In this document: positions 8,596 through 16,701 of the stretch, piece after piece | Layout: each line of letters opens with the position of its first letter | Position numbering within the stretch: the stretch's first letter is position 1 | From: an uncultured Sulfitobacter sp. | GTDB taxonomy: Bacteria; Pseudomonadota; Alphaproteobacteria; Rhodobacterales; Rhodobacteraceae | Assembly (NCBI RefSeq): GCF_947500075.1 | Contig: NZ_CANMQS010000001.1 | Coordinates: 372,001 to 436,000, forward strand | Direction: 5' to 3' | Length of the DNA: 64,000 nucleotides | Position numbers and translations under genes: made by a program | Notes under the pieces: model-generated | The model's database searches: none | What the model saw: the letters and a program-made list of their open reading frames with translations, nothing else | What the model was told of the DNA's origin: nothing

Positions 8596-9554
8596 GCGAT
8601 GCAGCGGCCCAGACAGCGCCCGCTGCGACGCCCGAGACCAAGCCGCTGATGCAGCGCATCCGGCGCAAGCTGCAAAACAACTGGCGCAGCATCGTTGTGA
8701 TGGTCCCCTTTGCATGGCTGCTGATCTTCTTTCTTGCGCCCTTCTTTATCGTCGCAAAAATCAGCCTCGCCGAACTGGCCATCGCCAGCCCGCCCTTCAC
8801 CAAAATGATCGAATGGGCGGACAGCGGGATCATGACGATCCGCATCGTCTTTGACAATTTCACCTATATTTTCGAAGACGATCTGTACCTGAACACCTAC
8901 TTGAATTCGCTCAAGATTTCGACGACATCAACCTTCCTCTGCCTGCTCTTTGGTTATCCCATCGCCTATGCGATTGTCCGCTCCGGTCCCGTGGCAAAGC
9001 CGGTGCTGCTGTTTCTGATTATTCTGCCCTTCTGGACCTCTTTCCTGTTGCGCGTCTATGCGTGGATGGGGCTGCTGGCGGATCAGGGCACGATCAACAA
9101 CCTGCTGATTTCGCTGGGTCTGATCGATGAGCCCATTCGCATGCTCTACACTGAATTCGCGGTCTATGTCGGTATCGTCTATACCTACATGCCGTTCATG
9201 ATTTTGCCGCTGTATGCCAATATGGAGAAGCTTGACGGCAGCCTGAACGAAGCCGCCGCAGACCTTGGCTCACGCCCCACCAACACCTTCTTCAAGGTGA
9301 CACTGCCGCTGACACTGCCGGGGATCATCGCGGGCTGCCTGCTGGTCTTTATCCCGGCAACCGGTGAATACGTCATCCCCGATCTGCTGGGCGGCGGCAA
9401 CGTGAACATGATCGGCCGCGTTCTGTACAATGAGTTCTCCCGCAACAGCGACTGGCCAGTCGCTGCGGCTGTTGCCATCGTCCTTTTGTTCCTGCTTGTC
9501 CTGCCCATCATGGTGTTCCAGTACTTCCAGGGCAAAGCGTCGGAGGCGTCATAG
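8592..9554 (+). CDS. potH-like: PotH-like ABC transporter permease
   Basis: This 320-residue inner-membrane permease has about six hydrophobic segments and the cytoplasmic coupling motif EAAADLGSRPTNTFFKVTLP (EAA loop), which contacts the ATPase. It starts four bases inside the end of the ATPase gene (ATGA), and the second permease follows after two bases. The N-terminal 50 residues are cytoplasmic and basic before the first membrane span, as in PotH. It would form the translocation pore as a heterodimer with the next protein. Confidence 0.88.
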   Translation: MSDAAAQTAPAATPETKPLMQRIRRKLQNNWRSIVVMVPFAWLLIFFLAPFFIVAKISLAELAIASPPFTKMIEWADSGIMTIRIVFDNFTYIFEDDLYLNTYLNSLKISTTSTFLCLLFGYPIAYAIVRSGPVAKPVLLFLIILPFWTSFLLRVYAWMGLLADQGTINNLLISLGLIDEPIRMLYTEFAVYVGIVYTYMPFMILPLYANMEKLDGSLNEAAADLGSRPTNTFFKVTLPLTLPGIIAGCLLVFIPATGEYVIPDLLGGGNVNMIGRVLYNEFSRNSDWPVAAAVAIVLLFLLVLPIMVFQYFQGKASEAS

Positions 9555-9556
9555 AC

Positions 9557-10399
9557 ATGTACGGCAAACGCTCACGCTTTCTGACGATCATGCTGACGCT
9601 GGGACTGGCGTTCTTCTACATCCCGATGATCCTGCTGATCATCTATTCCTTCAACTATTCCAAGATCGTCCCCGTCTGGGGCGGCTGGTCGCTGCGCTGG
9701 TATGAAGTCCTGTTCCAATCAGAGGAAGTGTGGAGCGCGGTGTCCCTCAGCCTCCAGATTGCATTTATCAATGCCACCTTCGCAACCATACTGGGGGCGC
9801 TGGCAGGTCTCGCCATGGTGCGCTTTGGTCGGTTCAGGGGACGTACCTTGTTTGGCGGCATGCTGGTGGCGCCGCTGGTGATGCCGGAAGTCATTACCGG
9901 CCTTTCCCTGCTGGTCTTTTTCATCTCTCTGAATGAACTGGTCGGCTGGCCTGCGGAACGCGGTTTCACAACGATCACCATTGCCCATATCACTTTCTCC
10001 ATGGCCTTTGTCGCAGTGACAATTCAGGCCCGTCTGACGGGGATGGGCGAAGACCTTGAGGAAGCCGCAGCAGATCTTGGGGCCAAACCTTTCAAGGTGC
10101 TCACAGCAATCACTCTGCCCCGGCTGACGCCAGCGCTGATTTCAGGGTGGCTTCTGGCCTTTACCTTGTCGCTCGATGATCTGGTGATCGCCAGTTTTGT
10201 GACCGGGCCGGGTGCAAACACGTTGCCGATCCTGATTTTCTCCCGAATCCGGTTGGGGCTGAGACCGGATATCAACGCATTGGCGACGATCATCATTCTG
10301 GTGATCTCCATCTGCGTCCTGATCGCCGCAATCCTGATGTTCCGCCAGCAAAGAGCCGACCTGCGCGACCAGCAAATGGCAGCCGGGGAAAACAGCTGA
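9557..10399 (+). CDS. potI-like: PotI-like ABC transporter permease
   Basis: This 280-residue permease is the second half of the transmembrane channel. It shows a first membrane span near residues 8-30, the family motif EEAAADLGAKPFKVLTAITLP as EAA loop, and LSLDDLVIASFVTGPG, highly typical of PotC/PotI. It ends with a final span and a basic tail. The gene follows PotH after two bases. A flavoprotein gene on the same strand begins 58 bases later and is probably co-transcribed. Confidence 0.88.
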   Translation: MYGKRSRFLTIMLTLGLAFFYIPMILLIIYSFNYSKIVPVWGGWSLRWYEVLFQSEEVWSAVSLSLQIAFINATFATILGALAGLAMVRFGRFRGRTLFGGMLVAPLVMPEVITGLSLLVFFISLNELVGWPAERGFTTITIAHITFSMAFVAVTIQARLTGMGEDLEEAAADLGAKPFKVLTAITLPRLTPALISGWLLAFTLSLDDLVIASFVTGPGANTLPILIFSRIRLGLRPDINALATIIILVISICVLIAAILMFRQQRADLRDQQMAAGENS

Positions 10400-10457
10400 G
10401 CCTTCCTGTCACCACGGCGGCACCAGCGCGCTCATACGCTTCTGAAGGAGCCATGAC

Positions 10458-12506
10458 ATGACCCGTGATCCCCGGTTTGATATCCTCTTTGAACCGGTCA
10501 GGATCGGGCCAGTGACCGCGCCAAACCGGTTCTACCAAGTGCCCCACTGCAACGGCATGGGCCGCAGTTATCCTTCGTCCATGACTGAGATGCGGCGCAC
10601 CAAAGCCGAAGGTGGTTGGGGCGTCGTGACGACCGAAGAGGTGGAAATTCACCCCTCTGCCGATCACTCCCCCTGGATGGGCGGCAGGTTGTGGGACGAC
10701 CGCGATGTGCCCGTGCTGGCCCGTATGTGTGAAGCGGTCCATGAATACGGCGCGCTTGTGGGGTGTGAATTGAACCACGCGGGCGCCATGGCGGCCAACC
10801 GTTACAGCCGGGACGTGCCCATGGCCCCCAGCCATACGCCCGTCGCGTTACACGACCCGGTTCAGGCCCGCGCGATGGATCTGTCCGACATCGCCAACCT
10901 GCGCCGCTGGCACCGCGAAGCCGCGATCCGCGCCCGTGATGCGGGGTTCGACATCATCTACGTCTACGCGGGACACCAGCTTTCCACGATCTCGCATTTC
11001 CTGTCACCCTACCGCAACCGCCGGTCCGACGCCTATGGCGGCAGCCTTGAGAACCGCGCGCGTCTGTTGCGTGAAGCGCTTGAAGACACGCGCGACGCTG
11101 TGGGTGACACCTGTGCCATCGCCATCCGCCTTTCCGTTGACGAGCTGATGGGGCCACAGGGCATCACCAGCGACGGCGACGGCCGCGAACTGGTGGAAAT
11201 GCTGGCAGAGGTGCCAGACCTCTGGGACGTCAACATCAGCGGCTGGGAGAACGACAGCGCGACCTCGCGTTTCAAGGCCGCCGGGTATCAGGAAGACTAC
11301 ATCCGCTGGGTCAAAGGCGTGACCAGCAAGCCGGTGGTTGGCGTCGGGCGCTATACCTCTCCGGACACGATGGTGTCGCTGGTCAAAAACGGCGTGCTGG
11401 ATTTCATCGGTGCCGCCCGCCCGTCCATCGCCGATCCCTTTCTGCCCAAAAAGATCGACGAGGGCCGGGTTGAGGACATCCGCGAGTGCATTGGCTGCAA
11501 CATCTGCGTCTCCGGCGACAACATGTTCGTGCCCATCCGCTGCACCCAGAACCCGACCATGGGAGAGGAATGGCGCAAACGCTGGCATCCTGAAAGGATC
11601 GCCCCGCGCCACGCGGATGAAAGCGTTCTGATCGTCGGCGCTGGCCCGGCCGGGCTGGAAGCGGCACGCGCTCTTGGCCAACGCGGATACGCCGTCACGC
11701 TGGCGGATGGGGCAGAGGTTCTTGGCGGGCGGTTGATCACTGAACGTAGGTTGCCCGGCCTCTCGGAATGGGGCCGCGTTGTAGACCACCGCATCTGGCA
11801 GATCAGCCAGATGGCCAATGTCGAGACCTTTCTGGCCAGCGCGCTGACACCCGAAACCGTGCAGGAGTTTGCCGCTGACCATGTGGTCATTGCCACAGGA
11901 GCCAAGTGGGCCGCCGACGGCATTGGCCGCGAGAACCCGCGCGGGATTTCCATCGCCTCCCCGGCCCGCATTCTGACACCAGATGACATCATGGCAGGGG
12001 ACCGCCCCGATGGCCCTGTGGTGATCTTTGATGACGATCATTTCTACATGGGCGGTCTGATGGCAGAGGTCTTGCGCAAGGATGGCATCGACGTGACCTT
12101 CGTCACCCCCGCCGCGCATGTGTCAGAATGGACCTACCAGACGTTGGAGCAACACAAGATTCAGTCCCGGCTGATGGAGATGGGTGTGAAGATCAAGCTG
12201 TCTCATAACCTCACACGGATCGCGCCCGGCAAGGTGACGCTCGCTTGTGGCTATTCGGGTGCGCAAGAGGATGTGGAGGCGGACAGCACGGTGTTGGTAA
12301 CGATGCGCAATCCGGTGGACGCGCTCTATCAATCCCTCGCTCAGGCTGGGCTTCCTTCACTCACTCGGATTGGCGACTGCCTCGCCCCCGGCACGATCGC
12401 AGCTGCGGTTTACGCCGGTCACCGCTACGCCCGTGAAATCGGCGAGGGCGATATGCCCAATGTACCGTTCCGAAGGGAGTTGCCTCAGATCGCCGCGCAG
12501 GATTAG
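10458..12506 (+). CDS. trimethylamine-dehydrogenase-type FMN/[4Fe-4S]/Rossmann oxidoreductase, substrate uncertain
   Basis: The 682-residue protein has an N-terminal old-yellow-enzyme TIM barrel (to about 340), a [4Fe-4S] site and two dinucleotide-binding domains (VLIVGAGPAGLEAAR near 390). Against methylotroph trimethylamine dehydrogenase as I recall it, the Cys that carries 6-S-cysteinyl FMN is kept (Cys31 in FYQVPHC). So are active-site Tyr170 and His173 and the cluster cysteines 344, 347, 350 and 362. The substrate bowl differs: the position of Tyr60 is Glu61, and the loop that carries a second bowl Trp lacks an aromatic residue. It therefore probably oxidises another amine, perhaps one with an extra positive charge. 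AAGGAG precedes the ATG. It sits behind the Pot-like transporter and is likely the first intracellular step. Dimethylglycine or histamine dehydrogenase-like activity is an alternative. Confidence 0.8.
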   Translation: MTRDPRFDILFEPVRIGPVTAPNRFYQVPHCNGMGRSYPSSMTEMRRTKAEGGWGVVTTEEVEIHPSADHSPWMGGRLWDDRDVPVLARMCEAVHEYGALVGCELNHAGAMAANRYSRDVPMAPSHTPVALHDPVQARAMDLSDIANLRRWHREAAIRARDAGFDIIYVYAGHQLSTISHFLSPYRNRRSDAYGGSLENRARLLREALEDTRDAVGDTCAIAIRLSVDELMGPQGITSDGDGRELVEMLAEVPDLWDVNISGWENDSATSRFKAAGYQEDYIRWVKGVTSKPVVGVGRYTSPDTMVSLVKNGVLDFIGAARPSIADPFLPKKIDEGRVEDIRECIGCNICVSGDNMFVPIRCTQNPTMGEEWRKRWHPERIAPRHADESVLIVGAGPAGLEAARALGQRGYAVTLADGAEVLGGRLITERRLPGLSEWGRVVDHRIWQISQMANVETFLASALTPETVQEFAADHVVIATGAKWAADGIGRENPRGISIASPARILTPDDIMAGDRPDGPVVIFDDDHFYMGGLMAEVLRKDGIDVTFVTPAAHVSEWTYQTLEQHKIQSRLMEMGVKIKLSHNLTRIAPGKVTLACGYSGAQEDVEADSTVLVTMRNPVDALYQSLAQAGLPSLTRIGDCLAPGTIAAAVYAGHRYAREIGEGDMPNVPFRRELPQIAAQD

Positions 12507-12515
12507 TCCGGCACG

Positions 12516-12761
12516 CTACCCGCCAGCAAGCCGCCGCATCAGGAAAACTTCAGCACCTTCGGGTATCTTCCGTGACCAGTCGTCGCGGTAGATGACACCA
12601 TCCACCGCGACGGCCACGTCGTTCTTGATCGGACCGCTCAGGCCCGGATACCGCTCTTGCAGCTTGCGCAGCAATTCGCGAATGGTGTCCGCTTCAACAG
12701 TGAGGGTTTTCTGGTTCTCCGCCAGCGGCACCAACCCACCCCAAAGCGTCACCTGAACCAT
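12516..12761 (-). CDS. MoaD/ThiS-family small beta-grasp protein
   Basis: This 81-residue protein has the beta-grasp pattern of MoaD/ThiS sulphur carriers: VQVTLWG start, a helix RELLRKLQERYP, VAVAVDG and a terminal Gly-Gly. The C-terminal GG is the feature adenylated and thiocarboxylated in MoaD. Its ATG shares one base with the stop of the molybdenum-hydroxylase large subunit, so it is the last cistron of that operon. It may supply sulphur for the molybdopterin of this enzyme or act as a dedicated variant. A matching MoaE is not in the window. Confidence 0.8.
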   Translation of the reverse strand: MVQVTLWGGLVPLAENQKTLTVEADTIRELLRKLQERYPGLSGPIKNDVAVAVDGVIYRDDWSRKIPEGAEVFLMRRLAGG

Positions 12762-15025
12762 CAGCCACCCTTTGCCGCGTTCAAGGCCGCGAGGATGCGC
12801 GGAGGGGACACAGGCACATGCGACATCCGCACCCCAACCGCGTTGGAGACAGCGTTGGCAATCGCTGCAAGCGGCGGCACAATCGACGTCTCCCCCACCC
12901 CGCGCACACCGTAAGGGTGGTTCGGGTTCGGGATCTCAAGGATCTGTGTGTCGATCATCGGCAGATCAGAACAGACCGGCACCCGGTAATCCAGAAAGCC
13001 GGGGTTCTGCAAACGCCCATCCGCGCCGTAGACATATTCCTCGTTCAACGCCCAGCCGATGCCCTGCGCCGCACCACCCTGATACTGTCCTTCCACATAA
13101 GACGGATGCACGGCCTTGCCCGCATCCTGAATGACAGTGTATCGCACAACGCTGCTTGCTCCGGTTTCCGGGTCCACTTCGATATCGCAGATGTGCGTCG
13201 CAAAGGACACGCCAGCGCCGTCCGCCACCAGTTCACTGTGACCTGCAATTGGGCCACCGGTGTTGCCAGCCTCCGCCGCGATCTCCGCCACGGAAAGCGG
13301 AGACAGGTTGCCATACTTGGAACCTGCGGCCTTGGCATGCCCCTCTTCCCAATAGACATCCTCAACCGGGATATCCCACATCAGCGCCGCGCGGTTGCGC
13401 ATCACGTCGATTGCATTTCGGGCCGCCGAAATCGTCGCCATGGAGGACGAAAACGTGCCGCGGCTACCATCCGTCATGTCATTGTAGCCCAGCGTCGAGG
13501 TATCGGCGATGACGGCTTTCACGTCCGAATAGGCAATGCCCAACTCCTCAGCCGCGATCAGGGACAGCGACGCGCGCGACCCGCCCACATCAACCGTGCC
13601 GACAGCAATGGTGACAGTGCCATCCGCGCCGACGTTGAGGTCGGTACAGGTCTGTCCCCCAAAGTTGAACCAGAACCCACAGGCCATGCCCCGGCCCTGA
13701 TTTTTACCCAGAGACGCGCTCATGTGCGGATGCGCCTTGGCGGCATCCAGAGTAGGTCCGATCCCGATGGGGCCATAAACCGGCCCATACGAAGACCTGC
13801 TGCCCTCTTGTGCCGCATTCTTGATGCGGAAATCGACCGGATCCATGCCAATCTGATGGGCCAGTTCATCCACAGCACTCTCAACCGCGAATGCCGCCAT
13901 CGGCGCCGAAGGCGCGCGGTAAGCGGCAACCTTGGGACGGTTCACCAGCACCTCAAGACCCACTGTCTTGACGTTTTCCAGATCGTAGCAGGCAAAAGAC
14001 GTCATCGCACCAATCTCGGCCCAGTCGCCGGGATAGGGGCCGCCGGAGTAGCGCAGCGTGGCCATACCGGCAGTGATCCTGCCATCTTTGGTCGCACCAA
14101 TCTTTATGTCGATTGATGTGGCACTCGTCGGGCCAGAGGCGCGAAACACCTCTTCGCGCGACATCACCAGTTTCACCGGCCGGCCGGCCTTGCGCGACAG
14201 GGCCAGCGCCACAGGCTCTGCCCAGACGTGGGTCTTGCCGCCAAAGCCACCACCAATCTCGGAGGAGGTGACGCGCAGTTTCGACACCTCCAGCCCCAGC
14301 AGATCCGCGCAGTTCTGGCGGTAAACAAAATGGCCCTGGGTACAGACCCAAAGCTCTGCCGTGCCGTCCGAATTGCAGTTGGCCACACAGGCGTGTGGCT
14401 CAATGTAGCCCTGATGGGTTTGCTCTGTCTTGTAGGAGCGTTCGACGATGAAATCCGCCTGCGCAAAACCAGCGTCGACGTCGCCGTGTCCAAACTCAGC
14501 CCGGTTCGACAGGTTTGAGGGTGCGGTGGGCGCGGGTTCAACGCCGCCAGTGAACACCGCCTCGTTCAGGACCGGCGCGTCTGGTGTGATGGCCAGATCA
14601 ACATCGACGACATGGGGCAGAACCTCATATTCAATGTCGATCCGCTTCAACGCTTCACGCGCGGCATGCGCATCAATCGCCGCGACCGCTGCAACCGCGT
14701 GCCCGTCGTACAGCGCCTTTTCGCGGGCCATGCAGTTGTCCAGAATGTTGTAAAGGTCCTGATCCCCGTTCGTCAGATCAGGCAGGTCATCCGCCGTCAC
14801 AACCGCTTTCACGCCTTTGACCGCCTCAGCACGGCTTGTGTCGATGGACACGATACGCGCATGGGCATGCGGACTGCGCAGCACACGGCCCACCAATTGG
14901 CCCGGCATGTTGAAATCAGCGCCATAGCGCGCGCGCCCGGTAACCTTGTCCACCCCGTCGGGGCGTTCGGGACGGGTGCCAACGGATTTGAGCTTTTGCT
15001 CGTGATATGTCGCGTCGAAACTCAT
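12761..15025 (-). CDS. molybdenum hydroxylase large subunit (xanthine dehydrogenase/CoxL family)
   Basis: This 754-residue protein binds molybdopterin and hydroxylates an aldehyde, N-heterocycle or similar substrate with water as oxygen source. Evidence includes RPDGVDKVTGRARYGADF at the start, GGGFGGKT, KVAAYRAPSAPMAAFAVE in the Mo-cofactor region, and GVRGVGETSIVPP near the C-terminus, which carries the catalytic Glu of the family. The AYRxxxR/CSFR active-site loop of true CO dehydrogenases is absent, so it is not form I CoxL. The subunit order FAD, FeS, Mo is seen on the minus strand with ATGA overlaps throughout. The substrate is not deducible. Confidence 0.85.
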   Translation of the reverse strand: MSFDATYHEQKLKSVGTRPERPDGVDKVTGRARYGADFNMPGQLVGRVLRSPHAHARIVSIDTSRAEAVKGVKAVVTADDLPDLTNGDQDLYNILDNCMAREKALYDGHAVAAVAAIDAHAAREALKRIDIEYEVLPHVVDVDLAITPDAPVLNEAVFTGGVEPAPTAPSNLSNRAEFGHGDVDAGFAQADFIVERSYKTEQTHQGYIEPHACVANCNSDGTAELWVCTQGHFVYRQNCADLLGLEVSKLRVTSSEIGGGFGGKTHVWAEPVALALSRKAGRPVKLVMSREEVFRASGPTSATSIDIKIGATKDGRITAGMATLRYSGGPYPGDWAEIGAMTSFACYDLENVKTVGLEVLVNRPKVAAYRAPSAPMAAFAVESAVDELAHQIGMDPVDFRIKNAAQEGSRSSYGPVYGPIGIGPTLDAAKAHPHMSASLGKNQGRGMACGFWFNFGGQTCTDLNVGADGTVTIAVGTVDVGGSRASLSLIAAEELGIAYSDVKAVIADTSTLGYNDMTDGSRGTFSSSMATISAARNAIDVMRNRAALMWDIPVEDVYWEEGHAKAAGSKYGNLSPLSVAEIAAEAGNTGGPIAGHSELVADGAGVSFATHICDIEVDPETGASSVVRYTVIQDAGKAVHPSYVEGQYQGGAAQGIGWALNEEYVYGADGRLQNPGFLDYRVPVCSDLPMIDTQILEIPNPNHPYGVRGVGETSIVPPLAAIANAVSNAVGVRMSHVPVSPPRILAALNAAKGG

Positions 15026-15504
15026 GCCTCTTCTCCCCTCATTTCCAATGCTGCATCCTGCACCGCGCGCACGATCTTGTCATAGCCGGTGCAGCGGCAG
15101 AGGTTGCCCGCCAGCCAGAACCTGATCTCTGTCTCAGTCGGATCCGGGTTCTGGTCCAGCAACGCCTTGGCCGCGACCAGAAAACCCGGTGTGCAGATTC
15201 CGCATTGCAAGGCGGCATGTTCGATGAACTTGCGTTGCAGCGGATGCAGTTCACTGCCGTCCGCCATACCTTCAATGGTCTCAATGCTGCTGCCTTGCGC
15301 TTCGGCCCCCAGAACGAGGCAGGAACACACAATGCGCCCATCCATCATGGTGCTGCACGCACCGCAATCGCCGGTGCCGCAGCCTTCCTTGGCGCCCATC
15401 AGCCCCAAACGGTTACGCAGAACATCCAGCAGGGTCTCATCCGGTTTGCACAGAAATTCAACCTCATCGCCGTTGATCGTGGTGGATACTGGAATAGAAC
15501 TCAT
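15022..15504 (-). CDS. molybdenum hydroxylase [2Fe-2S] small subunit
   Basis: This 160-residue iron-sulphur subunit transfers electrons from the molybdenum centre to FAD. The plant-type [2Fe-2S] cluster is visible as CGTGDCGAC plus a downstream VCSC. The second, C-terminal cluster is QCGICTPG followed by GNLCRCTGY. Both arrangements and the length are standard for CoxS/XdhC-like subunits. It overlaps the large subunit start and the FAD subunit stop by ATGA on both sides. Confidence 0.92.
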   Translation of the reverse strand: MSSIPVSTTINGDEVEFLCKPDETLLDVLRNRLGLMGAKEGCGTGDCGACSTMMDGRIVCSCLVLGAEAQGSSIETIEGMADGSELHPLQRKFIEHAALQCGICTPGFLVAAKALLDQNPDPTETEIRFWLAGNLCRCTGYDKIVRAVQDAALEMRGEEA

Positions 15505-16373
15505 GACGTGCCTCCTGCCCGGTCAAATGCAATGCGCGCCGCGCGGCGCGCCAGCACGCCCGCGACCTGTTTGCGAAACGCGATGGTGCCGCGTTTGTCA
15601 TCAATCGGATTGCACATCGCGGAACATTGCGCCGCCAGTGTTTCCAACACGCTGTCCTCCAGCGTGGTGCCGACCAGCGTCTGTGCGGCATCTTCCGCCA
15701 ACAAGACCGTCGGAGCTACCGCCCCCAGCGCGACCCGCGCGGTATCGACCTTGCCCGCCGCATCCAGCGTCAGGTTCACCGCGACACCGACAACCGCGAT
15801 GTCCATTTCCGTGCGCGGAATGAACCGCAAATACGCATCCCCTGACCCGGCGGCACGCTTGGCCAGCACAATCGCCTCAATGATCTCGCCCTTCAGCAAC
15901 GATGTCTTGCCCGGTGCCGCCGGGATATCCTCAACAGCGACCATCCGCGTGCCACCCGGCCCCGCGACCTTTGCCTGTGCGCCTGCGGCAACCAAGGCAG
16001 GCACACTGTCTGCCGCTGGAGAGGCATTGCACAGATTACCCGCCATCGTGCACCGGCCCTGAATCTGCGTGGAGCCGATCAGATTCGCGGCCTCCACCAC
16101 ACCGGGCCAGGCCGCGCTCAACGCTGCATGCTCGGCCAAAGCCGCGCACGGCACTGCCGCACCGATCACAAAGGCGTCGTCCGTTTCAACGACGCTGCCC
16201 ATGCCATCGATGGATTTGATGTCGATCACCAGATCCGCGTCGAAATCATCATTCTTCATCCGGACCAACAAATCCGTCCCCCCGGCAAGGACAAACGCGG
16301 TTCCCTGCGCCTCAGCGAGCAGGCTTGTGGCATCATTGAGTGTTTCAGGCCGTTCATAGCGCACTGGCGGCAT
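15501..16373 (-). CDS. molybdenum hydroxylase FAD-binding medium subunit
   Basis: The 290-residue protein matches CoxM/FAD-binding subunits: it begins MPPVRYERPETLNDATSLLAE, has FVLAGGTDLLVRMK (flavin-binding loop), and ATIGGN-like CTMAGNLCNASPAAD. A CO-dehydrogenase-flavoprotein-type C-terminal domain lies at about 180-285. The open frame extends 96 codons upstream, but family members start at the MPP position. An ATG at 16397 (eight residues longer) is a possible alternative, since AAGAAGG directly abuts the 16373 start. It is the first gene of the hydroxylase operon. Confidence 0.85.
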   Translation of the reverse strand: MPPVRYERPETLNDATSLLAEAQGTAFVLAGGTDLLVRMKNDDFDADLVIDIKSIDGMGSVVETDDAFVIGAAVPCAALAEHAALSAAWPGVVEAANLIGSTQIQGRCTMAGNLCNASPAADSVPALVAAGAQAKVAGPGGTRMVAVEDIPAAPGKTSLLKGEIIEAIVLAKRAAGSGDAYLRFIPRTEMDIAVVGVAVNLTLDAAGKVDTARVALGAVAPTVLLAEDAAQTLVGTTLEDSVLETLAAQCSAMCNPIDDKRGTIAFRKQVAGVLARRAARIAFDRAGGTS

Positions 16374-16701
16374 CCTTCTTGCGAGAAATCCTGTCATTCT
16401 GAATCCAATGACTGAACAGAGGATCAGCCATTTTGGGGGCAATCTGCAAGCAAATAACCCGCCCCCCTCGCGCAACTTGCACAGGAAAAGACGCGGATCA
16501 CGCCATTGGCTGCCTTCAGGTTGGTAGCGCGTGTTCCGGAAGTCTTTCGGTGTTCGCTGAATGCCTGTCGAAAAACCGTCGAAAAGCTCTGCAAGTTCGG
16601 CAACCCGAGCCAAAGGTGATCCTGCTGATACCCAGCGCAGATTGCAGCCAGAGAGGGTCACGCCAAACTGTCGATAGACAACAGTGATGCGGCCGCCGCC
16701 G
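16374..16701. other. 328-bp intergenic stretch upstream of the molybdenum hydroxylase operon and downstream of the adhesin gene
   Basis: No supported gene is seen. The sequence must include the hydroxylase promoter (minus strand) and the 3' end of the adhesin transcript. I see no perfect stem followed by a T-run. A short repeated GTCGAAAA lies near 16567-16585. A continuing open frame on the minus strand up to 16661 has no family resemblance and is treated as an artefact. Confidence 0.4.

Noticed and set aside
12818-14116. 432-codon frame opposite the molybdenum hydroxylase large subunit
   Set aside because: It is fully antisense to a well-supported gene and its product is Arg/His/Cys-rich with no domain, typical of a mirror frame in GC-rich DNA.
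16374-16661. 96-codon N-terminal extension of the FAD subunit gene
   Set aside because: Family members start at the MPPVRYERPE position; the extension has no similarity and would remove the promoter region.
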